From Isoetes taiwanensis (Eukaryota; Streptophyta; Lycopodiopsida; Isoetales; Isoetaceae), in NCBI GenBank assembly GCA_021234155.1, contig JAJEKV010000094.1:3888535-3952534 (forward strand): 64,000 bases of DNA, given 5' to 3'. Made by a program: the position numbers and the translations under genes. Below the pieces are notes generated by a model. It had not been told where the DNA came from and did no database searches. It was given only the letters and a program-made list of their open reading frames with translations. Shown here piece after piece: positions 1-11,310 of the stretch (its first letter is position 1; each line of letters starts with the position of its first letter).

Positions 1-2220
1 GGCGATCAAGGGCCGCCTTCTGACGCGGCAAAAAACCTGTCTCCTGCAACAGAATTTGATATGGAACTGTGGACTTCACCCTCCAGTGCTCATACCAAGA
101 AGCCTTTCTGCACCTACTCCAAGTCATTCCAAGTAGCGAGGGACACTACTGGGCCCCATACATCGACCTTGTATGGAAGGACATGCTCATAGAGCATGCA
201 TCAAGACAATCTGTAGCTGGAGACCTATAGCAGCATGGAACCAACAGAGAATCTAATAGCTAGATTTTGGAAACAACATGAGTCTATTAAGTAAACCAAT
301 ATCTAGATCTAATAAATGCACAGTAAGATGCCGAAAGGGATCAGGCTGGTGTAGAACTTTAAGTCATCTATGGAAACAAAGCTATAGTGTGCACAAATGA
401 CCTTCAATTTGTACTATGAATAATAGTCATCAATCACATATAGCTCATATTATGCAATATAATGCAATATATTGAAATCTAAATTATGCATCAATATAGT
501 AGGCTAGCTTATCAATCCAATGAAAATAGCAAATAGCAAATAGCAAATAGATCTAATGCATCTGATGGAAAACTCGCAGGCAGTTATAGTAGAAGCTACT
601 TATGGTTCTACAAGACAAGCTATATTTCGCACGAGAAAATATGGATTAGAAATAGAAATATGAAATTATAGAGCAGAATAAGGAAAGGGAAATTTAACAA
701 GCAAATTGAAATTGAAAAATATGGGAACCTGGTTAGCGATGTTGCCATCACTCTTGTTGACGTGAGCCTTTGCTAGCATTCTTGAAGATTTGGTTGAATC
801 CATCGGAGGATTAACTAGAGGATTTGCAGAATCTAACATCAATGTACAGAGTCATGCTCAATCTGTGCAATTTGTGCAGAGCGATCGTCCACTTCTAAAT
901 TAGTAGAGCTCTTGTTAGTTGTCGAAGCTAAAGCCTTAACAGGTTACTACTAAGCTTTAGACCAGTCGGATCATTTATGCTTTAGGACGAGTCACAGTAA
1001 AATAAAAGCTGCACAAGAATCATAAATAGCTAGACCTGGATGTGGATTCCTAACAGAATGTAGACTAAATATTGAAAGCAATGGATAAAGGTTAAAAGAT
1101 TAAATCCCAAAATGGTCTTTGGACACACTGGTCAAGTTGTACTTATGGTCCAACCTAGTTTCCTAGGTTATACACATAAGATGGGATATAAGGGAAAATG
1201 CCATATGTAAAACGTGCATTCAATCTCATTGTAAAGCACGAAAACTATAGCTTTTGTCCCTTTTATCTAGCTAGATGAGTATAACATTGTAGTGATACAA
1301 AAGCCTAGTGATCAAAAAGCCAATGTAACCTATTTGGTGCACCCAAAGAGTATAACAGAGTAGTGATCAAAAAGCCAGTGTAACTTGTTTGGTGCACCCA
1401 AACATCCAACTTGCAACCTTAGTGGAGGTTGAATTTATGAAGTTAATCGATGTCCAATATGTATGGCCATCACCCTTGGTAGTCTGCCTTTTTGAAAAAA
1501 AATAGGCAGTAGTTAGTTATCACTAGCAAGTGCCAAAGTGGGATATTTAGCCCACGTTTAAATGTTTGCAAATGCAAAACTTTGATACAAAGGACACAAG
1601 TAGTAGACCAACATTTTTCTTTAAATAGTTGGCCAAGGTGGGCCTTGTTGACAATCTGAAGTCTGGTTCATGTTTTAATAACTAAACAAGCTGCTGTCCA
1701 AGCTGTCAATAACTCAATAAGTTATGGGTTAATTCTAGATCATGCAGTGGCCAAACCAAAAGATTCATACAAAGTGTCAAAGATTTTACTGTCCATACTA
1801 ACCATCAATCAATGTTAGCAAACACCATACTAAGCGTCAAAGACATCAAAAACATACCATTGAATGATCTACTATATCGTGCGCCAATAATATAATAGAT
1901 AGATTTATTTTTTAATGTTCAGAAGAAGCCGAAACTTATAGGACACATATCCAGATGGGACCTGGCTCCGCCACTGTACATGGCTGAAGTGGGTCCTTCC
2001 TTCACTAACTTTATAATGATCACGACCACTTTCACAAGGAGATGGTGAACTCGTGATCCGTAAAATTGTCAAAAATATAAGACTAACAAGGTGTTGCGCA
2101 CGAGGGATTGCCATCTGGTGGCCGGAGAGTGTGTTTCATGGTTTCTGTAGAGAGTGGATTTATGGCAAACAATACACAAACTACCTTATAAAGTGTTTAG
2201 GTTTCATCATTCCATGGTTT
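1..2220. other. AT-rich stretch without a recognisable gene
   Basis: I see no coding exon or transposon domain here. The only structure noted is low-level repetition: a short CAAATAG run near 530-550 and an imperfect tandem duplication at 1278-1402. The far right end may belong to the decayed Helitron that follows on the minus strand. Confidence 0.5.
1278..1402. repeat. Imperfect tandem duplication, about 71-bp period
   Basis: Two copies start with AGTATAAC at 1278 and 1349 and share GTGATCAAAAAGCCA and TTTGGTGCACCCAAA. The second copy is shorter. It is non-coding. Confidence 0.7.
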
Positions 2221-2222
2221 GC

Positions 2223-3389
2223 TTATTTTGTGTTGTAGTGACTTAGTAGACAATGTGCTTTGCATTGGTTGTATGGTGCTGCGGAGAAGCATGCTGTGTG
2301 CGTGTCATTTTTGGAGACATCGCACATGAGGGAGCACTTACAAATAAGGGCAGGGGTGCTTAGAATAAGAAAATTATTAATGCATTTGAGCAATGGGATT
2401 GACGTTTTTGTGGCCTCGGAGTTGGAGAGCTCCTGCGACTGTATGATTGCGTTGCCCAATTGTTGTATCCTCTCGACGACATGTTGGTTGTTCTTGTTGT
2501 AGATCTCTATGATCTTTGTCAAGGATGGAGACAGGTTGGCCTCTGCTATCGTGATGTATAATAAGCAGTATGTGGCTACAGGGTAGGCGTGGAAGATGTA
2601 CTGGAAATATGTGTTGGGCTCTCCACATTGTCACGATGTGAGGATTGAAGGTGGTTGTCTTGCAGTCACTCAAATGGCTCTTGAGGAAGAGCTTGGGTCC
2701 TTGGATGCCGTATGCGAGAACCTTCTTGTATTGTTGTTTGTCGAGGCCCAAGTGTTGTAGCAAGACAGTCATTGTCTTCTTTCCAATGTTTATTTAGCCA
2801 CTTTTTCCTTTCCTTCTTCAGGGGAGTGGTCTTCTGGTTCTAAGATGCATGTGTCTCTGACGAGGAAGTGGGGAACGTGGAACCTACAGTCGATGCTCCA
2901 TTTTTTCTTGCATGGGTGGGTGTGCTTGTGTGTTTGCATTGGACGTAGTTCGTTTGAGAGCAGCTCGATGCCCGTTGTAATGAGCTTGTCAACGGAAGAA
3001 ATGATGTCTTCATATGTTGCATCTCGGTATTGTAGGGCGCCTTTTATCTAGAGCAGCATGTGGTCAAGTGGGCTTCCTCTCTGCTGGAATTGGGTGATGC
3101 ATACGAAGTCGGCGACCTCGTCGATCATGTCGTTTGGCTTCTGCAACACCTTCCTGAGGCCCATCACCCTATTGACGTAGTACCTCATGCATGTGATTGG
3201 GTCTTGTGCACGAGGGGTTGCACTCCGATAACCCGAGAGCATGTTTTCATGGTTTTTGTTTGATCGTATCATGTTGTGTCTTTTTTGCTTTGGGTGCTCA
3301 ATTGGGCTTGGATGCAAAGCATATGTCAGACGTAGCAAAAGGCCAAACTCATTTCTACAGGTCAAACACAGTCCACAAGCATGATGCAA
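2223..3389 (-). pseudogene. Helitron Rep (HUH endonuclease) relic
   Basis: Helitrons are rolling-circle DNA transposons that encode a Rep-helicase protein. Read on the minus strand across several frames, this segment keeps diagnostic Rep pieces. First is MRYYVNRVMGLRKVLQKPND (about 3180-3120). Next is FQQRGSPLDHMLL (about 3090-3051), which corresponds to the FQxRGSPHxHxLLW stretch that holds the two metal-binding His of the HUH motif; here the first His has become Leu. Third is a tyrosine-motif region reading ATYCLLYIT, followed in another frame by IIEIYNKNNQHVVERIQQLG. Stops and frameshifts separate the pieces, so it is dead. No helicase domain or Helitron termini (5' TC, 3' CTRR hairpin) were identified. 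The family call is by pattern recognition and is fairly strong. Confidence 0.65.
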
Positions 3390-3539
3390 AATCTGCTATG
3401 AATAATGCTTTAATCTTGCTGCAAGGGTTTCGGTTTCTTCCACTCCAACCGAGTCCATCTCTTTTTCAGGTTCCAACATTTTTTACTTTGAAAACTCACA
3501 TGCTCTTTGAGCCTTTCAACGTTTTTGCACAGCCTTGAC

Positions 3540-4260
3540 AATCACATGAGTTTGTATCAAATTTGAAGCTTATCCCTACTAGAAACTTTGGGAAGGTGGC
3601 TCAATGGATTTAAACCTTCCTGCAACAACAAGTTTATAACATTCAATTTCTTTGCTTTCATAAGTTTATAACATTCAATTTCTTTGCTTTCATAATGGCT
3701 CCCTAATCTTACGTATTAAGAATTGCACCTTTTTCTTGCAAGTTCAGACCAAATATAGTTTGATCAATGTGTATTCTTACAAACGATCAATTTTTAGTCT
3801 TTTCCTTTCCCACAAATATTGCATTAGCTAATTTCTTAGGTGCTTAGTTTTTCATATTCGGAAGTCTCAAGGCCAAAATAATATGTACATTTCTCAATGA
3901 AAGTAAACATTCTAATCATTCCTTGATACAAATTACATGGTACACTTCCTGATGATCACATGGTGCTAGCAAGAAATGGAACTTGATGCACAGCCAAAAG
4001 GTGGCTTTGGGTTTTGAAGACCATCAAAACATCCTGTCTACGGGCATATAAAAAGTTATTTTTAGCCTGCTCATCAAGCAAGTTAGGTATTTCGAAGTTT
4101 GTACCTGAATTGTGATGCAGCCCATCTACAATATCTGTTTCACCATGTCTAAAGAATCAACACCCTTTGATTTCAAGTTCTTGCAAAAGAGCCAATGTGG
4201 GCCTTTATAAATTTAATAAGCTGAATTGCTAAAGAGAGGATTTGCTTTAAGAATCGATCT
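3540..4260. other. Intergenic, no gene seen
   Basis: No coding evidence. A perfect tandem pair of a 32-bp unit (TTTATAACATTCAATTTC...) lies at 3632-3695. Confidence 0.5.
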
Positions 4261-4265
4261 ACATC

Positions 4266-4498
4266 TGATGAAAATCTAGACAAAGCATATAAAGGAAGAG
4301 AGGCACAGAGGACGAAAGAGAGACAAGCGATGATCCCAGAACAACACACAATATCAATTGTATTGAATCACACTATATATATATATATATATACATTGGG
4401 TTGCATGCATGCACACGCATGCGCATGCATTGAGAACATGCACGACACAGACAATGACACACTTGCATTCATTGGAGGACAACGTAGCATCTCCAACA
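4266..4498 (-). repeat. 3' LTR of the copia element (233 bp)
   Basis: On the minus strand it begins TGTTGGAG and ends TTTTCATCA, the usual TG...CA ends. It contains a (TA)10 run where the other LTR has (TA)6, plus an alternating GCATGCAT/CACACGCATGCGC stretch. It is directly preceded on the minus strand by GCAGGGGGGG, the polypurine tract. Confidence 0.93.
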
Positions 4499-4508
4499 CC
4501 CCCCCTGC
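4499..4508 (-). other. Polypurine tract of the copia element
   Basis: GCAGGGGGGG (minus strand) abuts the 3' LTR, the expected place for the plus-strand primer of reverse transcription. Confidence 0.8.
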
Positions 4509-4639
4509 AACGTTGGTCTCTCAATGAAAGAAACCAAAATATATGTGATTCAAATACTGGAAAGGTGACCAAGGATGCACATGCATCCCCTTAAACCTTG
4601 GTCATGTGCGGGGTTAAAACCTTTTGTGGGAAGCAAAAG

Positions 4640-5289
4640 GAAAAACCGTGGCACCCTTCAAAAAGTATCTATCAAGTAGAAGGCGAAGGGAGGATCCATG
4701 GCGAAAGTGGTAAAATCTTCATGCTTTGTCATAGATAAAGCTTTGGTAAAGATATCCGCAATCATGTTATCGTAGGGACAATCTTGCGGCATAATTGTCT
4801 TTTTCTTGACTTCCAGTTTAATGTAATGGTAATGAATATAAATATGCTTGGACTTTGAATGAAAGACCTCATCCTTAGTTAAAGATATGGCACTCTGATT
4901 GTCACAGCGGCAACATATTCTGCTTCAGTGGTGGACACAGCAACACAATGTTGTTTCTTGCTATACCAAGAGATTAAAGAATTATCCATAAAGAAACATG
5001 CTCCACTTGTAGAGCGAGAAGTATCAGGACAACCTCCCCAATCAGCGTCAGTATAACCAACCAATTGTGGACCAATATCTTGACGAACGTAAACCAAAGC
5101 ATGAGCGATAGTGCCTTTTAGATAACGAAGAACTCTTTTGGCTGCATTCCAATGTTGGCGTCCTGGATTAGACATAAATTGTTCTAATGTGTTGACAACA
5201 TAACTGATATCTGGCCTGGTGGCATGGGCTAAGTACATTAAAGCACTGATAAGATTTGCATATGGATATTGAGCCATGTCAAGACGCAA
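4640..5289 (-). pseudogene. Copia pol: RNase H and C-terminal end
   Basis: The frame from 5289 to 4879 carries typical copia RNase H sequence: MYLAHATRPDISYVVN, then VGYTDADWGGCPDTSRSTSG and VSTTEAEYVAA, which hold catalytic Asp and Glu positions. After a stop, another frame continues with the conserved tail (HIYIHYHYI near 4850-4820 and IADIFTKALS near 4770-4740). It is in a different frame from the RT segment, so pol is interrupted here. Confidence 0.9.
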
Positions 5290-5414
5290 GCACCGTTTGA
5301 GGACACATGTGTTTCAAAGAATTTGACGTTAACTCCCAAGGGTGTTGGACCGAGGTTTAGCATTACTCATATCATATTTGTCAAGTAACTTCGAGAGATA
5401 TACTTTTCGTTGGC

Positions 5415-6050
5415 TCAAGCGTATGCAATTATCGTGGACTCAATTTGAAGTCCAAGACAAGATTTGATAGAACCAAGATCCACCATGTCAAATGCAGCGC
5501 CAAGATTATTCTTACACTGAGCTAGAAAATCAAGACTGTTGGATACTAGAATAGTATCATCAACATATAGCGCAATAAAGATAAATGCAGGACCAACTTT
5601 TTTGTAATAGAGATTTGCATCTGCAGCGGTGGGTAAGTAACCATCAGAAATAAAAAATGCATTCATTTTCGTATACCAGGCACGGGATGCTTGTTTTAAA
5701 CCATATAAAGCTTTTCGTAACTTGCAAACCATAGGTGTGGGACCTGTGATCTTGTAGCCATCATGTTGTTCCATATAAATATCCTCTGTAAGATCGCCAT
5801 TTAGGAAGGCCGTTTTAACATCCATTTGATGAACATATAGATTATGGGCGACTGCAAATGCTAACAAAGCACGAACAGTCGCAAGACGTACCACAGGCGA
5901 GAATGTCTCATGATAATCAATTCCAGCAATTTCAGAAAACTCCTTTCGCAACCAAGCATGCTTTGAATCTGTCAAAAGTACCATCTGCTTTAGTTTTAAC
6001 ACGGAAAACCCACTTACTTTTAATAGATTTGCGACCAGAAGGAAGGGCAA
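5415..6050 (-). pseudogene. Copia pol: reverse transcriptase segment
   Basis: The frame carries the RT signature blocks in order: FSPVVRLATVRALLA, VHQMDVKTAFLNGDL, YGLKQASRAWY and the catalytic ALYVDDTILV, the YVDD box of copia RT. The segment is nearly clean, but it is separated from the upstream linker (6075-6569) and downstream RNase H by frame breaks. Confidence 0.93.
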
Positions 6051-6074
6051 CTAAATCCCATGTGCCTTTGCTTA

Positions 6075-6569
6075 TCAAAGAGTGATATTCAGCGTCCATT
6101 GCTTGTTTCCAATATTCCTGCTCATCAGAATTGAGAGCATCATGAATAGTAACAGGTTCAGTAATGGAGACAAAAGTATAATAGTCGGCAATAAAAGTAA
6201 CGGGGGCCTTGGCCGAGTAACACGAGAAGTGTGAAACTCTTGCTGAGACATAACTTCAGGAGGTTGTATAGATGGTTCTGCATGTGGCTGAGGAACATTA
6301 TCATCCATCGAAATAATATTGTCATGTAATTGAGCAGATATATCCTCATATTCGCCTCCAACACTATCAGGTAAATCCGAAATATCAGGCAACAATGAGA
6401 CTTCTTCAATGGCACGATCATCAAAAATATCGTCATCATAGTGTTCTCGGAAATTTGATAGAATATCGTGAGTAACAGATGGCGAAGGAGACTGGGCCAT
6501 AATAGTTTCATTAACAATAGTATCTCTATAGCGGCAGAGAACAATTTTCTTAGAAACCAAATCAAGCAA
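6075..6569 (-). pseudogene. Copia pol: acidic linker between integrase and RT
   Basis: The open segment is rich in Asp, Glu, Ser and Pro, as is common between integrase and RT in copia polyproteins. It shares the reading register of the neighbouring integrase and RT pieces, but stops separate it from both. No catalytic motif is expected here. Confidence 0.7.
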
Positions 6570-6590
6570 ATCGATAAGTTTGGTGCAAGA

Positions 6591-7420
6591 TCAAAGATAT
6601 CCTAAAAAGATAACCTTTTGAGCAACTGGTTGTAATTTACTCCGTTTCTCCTTAGGAATATAGGCATAGGCTTGACATCCAAATACTTTAAAATGTGCTA
6701 CTGTGGGCTTCTTGCAAGACCATATCTCAAAAGGTGTGAAACCAGCGACAGATGAAGAAGATATACAATTTTGAACATAAACGGCTGTACTCGCTGCTTC
6801 AGCCCAAAATTGTGTATTTAAACCAGAATGAAGCAACATACTCCGAATAGCATTCAAGACGGTCCTGTTCTTACGTTCTGCCACTCCATTATGCTGTGGT
6901 GTATGTGGTACTGTAAATTCTCTCAGAATGCCAGCATTAGTACAAAAAAGAGTCAAATACATGATTCTTAAATTCACCACCATTGTCACTGCGAATGCTT
7001 TTTAAGAACCACGACCATCCGCAATTCCACCATTGCCTTCCACTTACCTAAGCGTTGAGAAAACATCGATTTCTTCTTGAGAGAAAAGATGAAAGAATAA
7101 GCGTGAGTAATCATCAATGATTAAGAGAAAATATATGGCACCACCAAGTGACATGATTGGCAATGGTCCACAAAGGTCCATATGGACCAACTACAAAATA
7201 GAAGATGCACGAGGTCCAACATGATTAAAAGAACGCCCGACAAGGCTTACCCAAGTACACAAGCCTCACATGGTGCCAAGAGTGCCCGCAGAATCCATCG
7301 AGAAGCCATTACTTAGACCCCACCGACGCTTCATGTCCAACAAGATTGAAAAAGAGGCATGACAAAAGCGTCCATGCCATAAATCTCCATCGTGGTGTCG
7401 CAAGAAGAGCATAGATTAGA
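6591..7420 (-). pseudogene. Copia pol: GAG-pre-integrase and integrase core
   Basis: Minus-strand reading gives DLWHGRFCHAS (His-Cys zinc region) and LVHMDLCGPLPIMS with the first catalytic Asp. IRSDNGGEFKNHVFDSF (about 7000-6950) carries the second Asp. It is followed by VPHTPQHNGVAERKNRT with the catalytic Glu. A change in the length of an A/T homopolymer near 6948-6953 breaks the frame between the second Asp and the Glu. All three DDE residues are therefore present but not in one frame. Confidence 0.9.
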
Positions 7421-8033
7421 CCATCGTGTAATTCGGTACTCATATAAATTGTGATGGCGCATGCCGCATACCAAGTATTAAGCCATCTTTCAAAAGGTAG
7501 CAAAATAACTCATCAAAGTAAAGATGAATACCAACATCGGTTAATCGAGAAACGAAAAGTAAATGGCGATGTAAAAGCAGAACATGTAAAACACCACGCA
7601 TAAAGAATGAATTCACGAATGAGCTCGTAATGGTAGATCACCAATACCAAGAATTTGTTGACGACTGTCATCTCCCATATAAACATATTTTAAAACGCGC
7701 AAGGGATGGTAATTTCTGAGCAAGGATTTCTCATATACCATATATTGCGTTGCACCTAGATGAAAAATTACACAAAGCTGTAAACATAATAGCTAGACAA
7801 CACCATATAAATTCAAGATAATACTATAAGTTAGGAACTTAATATTTCAATACCACACACAATATCAATGCTCAACAATATATATATAAGAAATAAATTC
7901 CAACACTATATGTAGAAGTTGACACCATGGTGCAACACACAATAACACATGAATGAGGAACATGCTGTATACACACATGCCCAACACCATAACAAAGCTC
8001 AACACCATTGCTTAACACACAATACCATCATTA

Positions 8034-9225
8034 TTATTTGGGAGCAGGATGCACACCTGAATCTATCATCATGTTGTCGGTACTCCCTAAAACATTTGTA
8101 CTAGCTTGTACAGGATGTCCAATTGTTCTTTCCACACCATACTGTTCACTATCACGTGATGTATTAACACAATTAGCTTCCATATCTCGTTTCTCATCCT
8201 CTTTTCTATCAAAGCATCTTGCAATGCCATGGCCATCACGACCACAATATTCACACACAATAGATTGATATCTAGATTGATATCCACGTGATCCACGCAC
8301 CACGCCCATATCCACTACGACAAAAGTGTTATAATCATGGCAACCATAATAATCACTGCGACCATACACACTACTACGACCATAACCCCCACGCCCATGG
8401 TCATATCCTCCATCATAACCTCGACCATAACTACGGCCATAACCACGACCAAAGGATCCATCATAACCACGACCAAAAGACCAAAATCTTTTTCTTTGTT
8501 CAGAAGACTCAGAAGGTGGGTTTCTTTTCCTTGTATCTGCAACCATTACAGTGTCTTTGACGTCAGGGGGTGCAATAACTTTCGGCAAGACATGGTCTTC
8601 TAAGGATTCACGCAGCGTCTTCAAAAGTAACATGCTTCTTATTCATCAATATAGAAATGATGACCCCGAATTCGAGAGGATGGAAAAGTTTCCAATATTT
8701 TGCATCACCAATTCATCTTTGGATATAGGCCCGCAAAGACTAATTGTTCAATTATTTCTTTGAAGCGATCAACATGAGCTCTAACAAGTACTTGATGAAT
8801 CATATTGAGATTTGCCAAACTCCTCTTCAAGAAAAAAGGACTTCTTGCTTTGTTCTCTTATTGTAAACCTGCTCTAAATAATTCCAGATCTCCTTTGGAT
8901 GTGATAAATTGATCAACATCCGCATGGATAGAATCTTTCAATCCATACACTAAGAGACGGCCAGTGCCGCACGATCTTTGGTTTTCCATTGCTCCTTCTC
9001 TTTAAGCCATGTATCAAAAGTTTGTCCAGAAGTAATCAATTGATCATTCAACATTGGTTGCTTGGGACACTCCTTTTTTCCAATTACATAATCAAGCAAA
9101 TCATCACTCTCTAACACACATTTGATCTTCCTCTTCCAACCAGGATATCCAGTACCGTTGAAAACATAAATTGTTTTAGATGACGAATCGCCCTTCACGG
9201 TTATCACCTCCAGCTCTGATACCAT
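8034..9225 (-). pseudogene. Copia gag with zinc knuckle and start of protease
   Basis: The N-terminal frame (9225-8950) begins at an ATG overlapping the LTR/primer-site junction and contains VFNGTGYPGWKRKIKCVL, the typical copia gag start. After a frame break, 8633-8034 holds a Gly/Arg/Tyr-rich run of GRGYDG-like units. It is followed by the zinc knuckle CEYCGRDGHGIARC (CX2CX4HX4C, RNA binding), then MIDSG, the aspartic-protease DSG. A stop follows soon after. Open frames on the opposite strand here are mirror images of the Gly-rich repeats. Confidence 0.9.
9213..9224 (-). other. Primer-binding site (initiator tRNA-Met)
   Basis: TGGTATCAGAGC on the minus strand directly follows the 5' LTR and is complementary to the 3' end of plant initiator tRNA-Met. 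The likely gag ATG uses the last LTR base plus the first two bases of this site. Confidence 0.93.
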
Positions 9226-10061
9226 GATGAAAATCTAGACAAAGCATATAAAGGAAGAGAGGCACAGAGGACGAAAGAGAGACAAGCGATGATCCCAGAA
9301 CAACACACAATATCAATTGTATTGAATCACACTATATATATATACATTGGGTTGCATGCATGCACACGCATGCGCATGCATTGAGAACATGCACGACACA
9401 GACAGGGAATAAATTACTAATCGCATATTTCTTATTAGCCAGAATGACTTTGGCTAAACTTGCTCGATATTAATCCCAAACCTTTATGTAGTTTAGCTAA
9501 ACTCTACATATTTTTTCTCTCATACTTTCTAGCGTTTAGCTAAACTAACCCAAATATCATCCCCAAAATTTCTATGGTGTGGCCAACGGAAAATATTAAG
9601 CCAAATTACTATACCCTTTTTCAATTGTTTCCACTTATTTTAGTCATTTTCTTTGTGAAAACATTGTAAAATAATGCTAGTTAGCAAAATCTATGACTCA
9701 AATCAATTTATAATGCTATAAACTAAACTACTAATCATATATTTCTTATAAACTAGAACAATATTAGCTAAACTAGCCCGAAATTCATTCTAAAAGTTTC
9801 TATGGTTTAGCTAAACAATACAAAATTTCACTCTCTTACTTTCTAGCATTTGGCTAAAGAGCTCTAGGGTTGGTGCAGTCCCGAAAAACGTTAAGCTAAA
9901 ATTATAATTTTTTTCCCAATTTTTTCCATTTACTTTAGCCAATTTTTTTCGAAAATGTGCTAAAAAATCGCCAAATAGCTAAGTTTAGCCCATAAATTAT
10001 TCCATGGACACAGACAATGACACACTTGCATGCATTGGAGGACAACGTAGCATCTCCAACA
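9225..10061 (-). repeat. 5' LTR of the copia element, split by an insertion
   Basis: It matches the left LTR over its whole length except for one T/G change and fewer TA units. It is interrupted by a 604-bp insert at 9403-10006. Removing the insert and its 8-bp target duplication restores a 225-bp LTR. Confidence 0.93.
9395..10014. mobile_element. hAT-like miniature inverted-repeat element inside the LTR
   Basis: The element at 9403-10006 has ends CAGGGAATAAATT and (reverse complement of the right end) CATGGAATAATTT, an 11/13 match. It is flanked by the 8-bp duplication GACACAGA at 9395-9402 and 10007-10014. Eight-base target duplications and CA(G/T)GG ends fit the hAT superfamily. It has no coding capacity. 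The interior has many TTTAGCTAAAC-like motifs in both orientations and looks like two diverged copies of a unit of about 300 bp, for example TACTAATCRTATATTTCTTA-like starts at about 9415 and 9728. Confidence 0.8.
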
Positions 10062-10159
10062 ACATCACTAGACTAACCATTGCATATAAAGATGTTCTCT
10101 TCATTGTGCCAATGAAGCGTGTTAGTAGAACTTAGCAGCAAGAAGACAATGCCCAAGTA

Positions 10160-11310
10160 TCAACCACATCTAATGGTCCCCCTGGCTAAGATGTCTGATA
10201 ACAGCACAAAAGCTGCGGCATTATCTGGATCCAACTGGGAAACCTGAAGAGCAACATGCTTTCCTCCTTCAACGTTCATGTCAATCTGCAAGTGGCAGTC
10301 CATGATGTTTGGTTCGGTTCAACTGAAAATATTGAGAAGCAAAGCCTCTCCTTCGTCAAGCCATTCTGTTCGCCAAAAGGCATCAATAATACAATTGAAT
10401 GTCAGACCATGTTCTTTGGTCATGCAGACACAAGGCATGCCAAGCCTCTACCAGACCAGCATGACTGTATACATGAAAAATGCTACAAAAGTTTACCTCA
10501 TCAAACAATGCAGTTGCATTTTCTAATATAAATTTAATATATCACAACATCGCCCATGCTGAGCATATGCTGTAATCATGGCAGTCAGGAAACCACATGT
10601 CTTTTTGATATTTTGTTGAAGATGGCACGTGCATTCACCTAGATTTCCAAATTTGGCATAATTAACAAGAAGATTTAACAAAATGTTTGATCCTAATCCA
10701 GAATCTATGATGTGAAATTGCGCCTCCTTGCCTACAGCTAGGGCTGTTCTTTTTTGCACATGCATCGAAAAGACTAACAAAAGTAACAGTGTCTGGATTG
10801 AAGCCTTCCCATTGCATTTGTTCAAAGAATTGGAGAGCCTCATTCAATTGACCTTGTTGTCTTCAAGGTGTCCTTGTTGAGATAACCTGATATCATGGCA
10901 TTCTAGGCAACCATATCAGGAAAAGGCATTGTTGAAAGAGTTGAAGAGCTTCTGTAAAATGCCCATGCTTGGCATATCCTATAACCATGGCAGTCCAGGT
11001 CACAACATCCCTCTGATTCATCTTTTCAAAGATCTTAGCAGCCTTATGACATCACCCTCTTAAGCCAAAGGACCAATGATTGTAGTTGCTGATACCATGT
11101 CATGTTGAGGCATTTAATTATATATACGAAGTGCCTCCTTTAATTCTCCCTGTTGAATATAACCCGAAATCAATACATTTCAGGAAAATGCATCCTTATG
11201 AGGCATAAGTCTAAATAGCTCAAGCGCCACCTCAAATTGTGCATGCTGGGACAGCCAACCATATTGTCAAACACTACCCTTGCTTCTGCCACAGCTCCAC
11301 ATCCTATACA
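10160..11310 (-). pseudogene. Pentatricopeptide repeat (PPR) protein pseudogene with E motif
   Basis: PPR proteins bind organellar RNA, often for C-to-U editing or splicing. On the minus strand in shifting frames I read typical PLS-class pieces: FEVALELFRLMPHKDAF, LISGYIQQGELKEALRIY, DVVTWTAMVIGYAKHGHF-like, LNEALQFFEQMQWEGFNPDT (with TFVSLFDACAK) and FLTAMITAYAQHG. At the 3' side come SHAGLVEAW and GGKHVALQVSQLDPDNAAA, the E-motif region that follows the repeats in editing factors. At least five stops or frameshifts are present, so it is dead. No DYW domain is seen before the copia insertion about 100 bp downstream. Confidence 0.85.

Larger units (their letters stand above)
4261..10066 (-). 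mobile_element. Complete Ty1/copia LTR retrotransposon with 5-bp target duplication
   Basis: The element itself spans 4266-10061, flanked by the direct repeat ACATC at 4261-4265 and 10062-10066. It reads on the minus strand: 5' LTR at the right, a primer-binding site, gag, protease, integrase, reverse transcriptase, RNase H, a G-rich polypurine tract and the 3' LTR at the left. The order integrase before RT defines copia. Without the 612 bp gained by a later insertion in the 5' LTR (604-bp element plus 8-bp target duplication), it is about 5.2 kb. Apart from that insertion, the two LTRs differ by one substitution and a TA-repeat length change, implying a recent insertion. The coding region nevertheless carries several frameshifts and stops. 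It inserted just downstream of a PPR pseudogene. Confidence 0.95.

Noticed and set aside
8288..8603. His/Thr-rich proteins on the plus strand
   Set aside because: They are antisense readings of the Gly/Tyr-rich repeats of copia gag.
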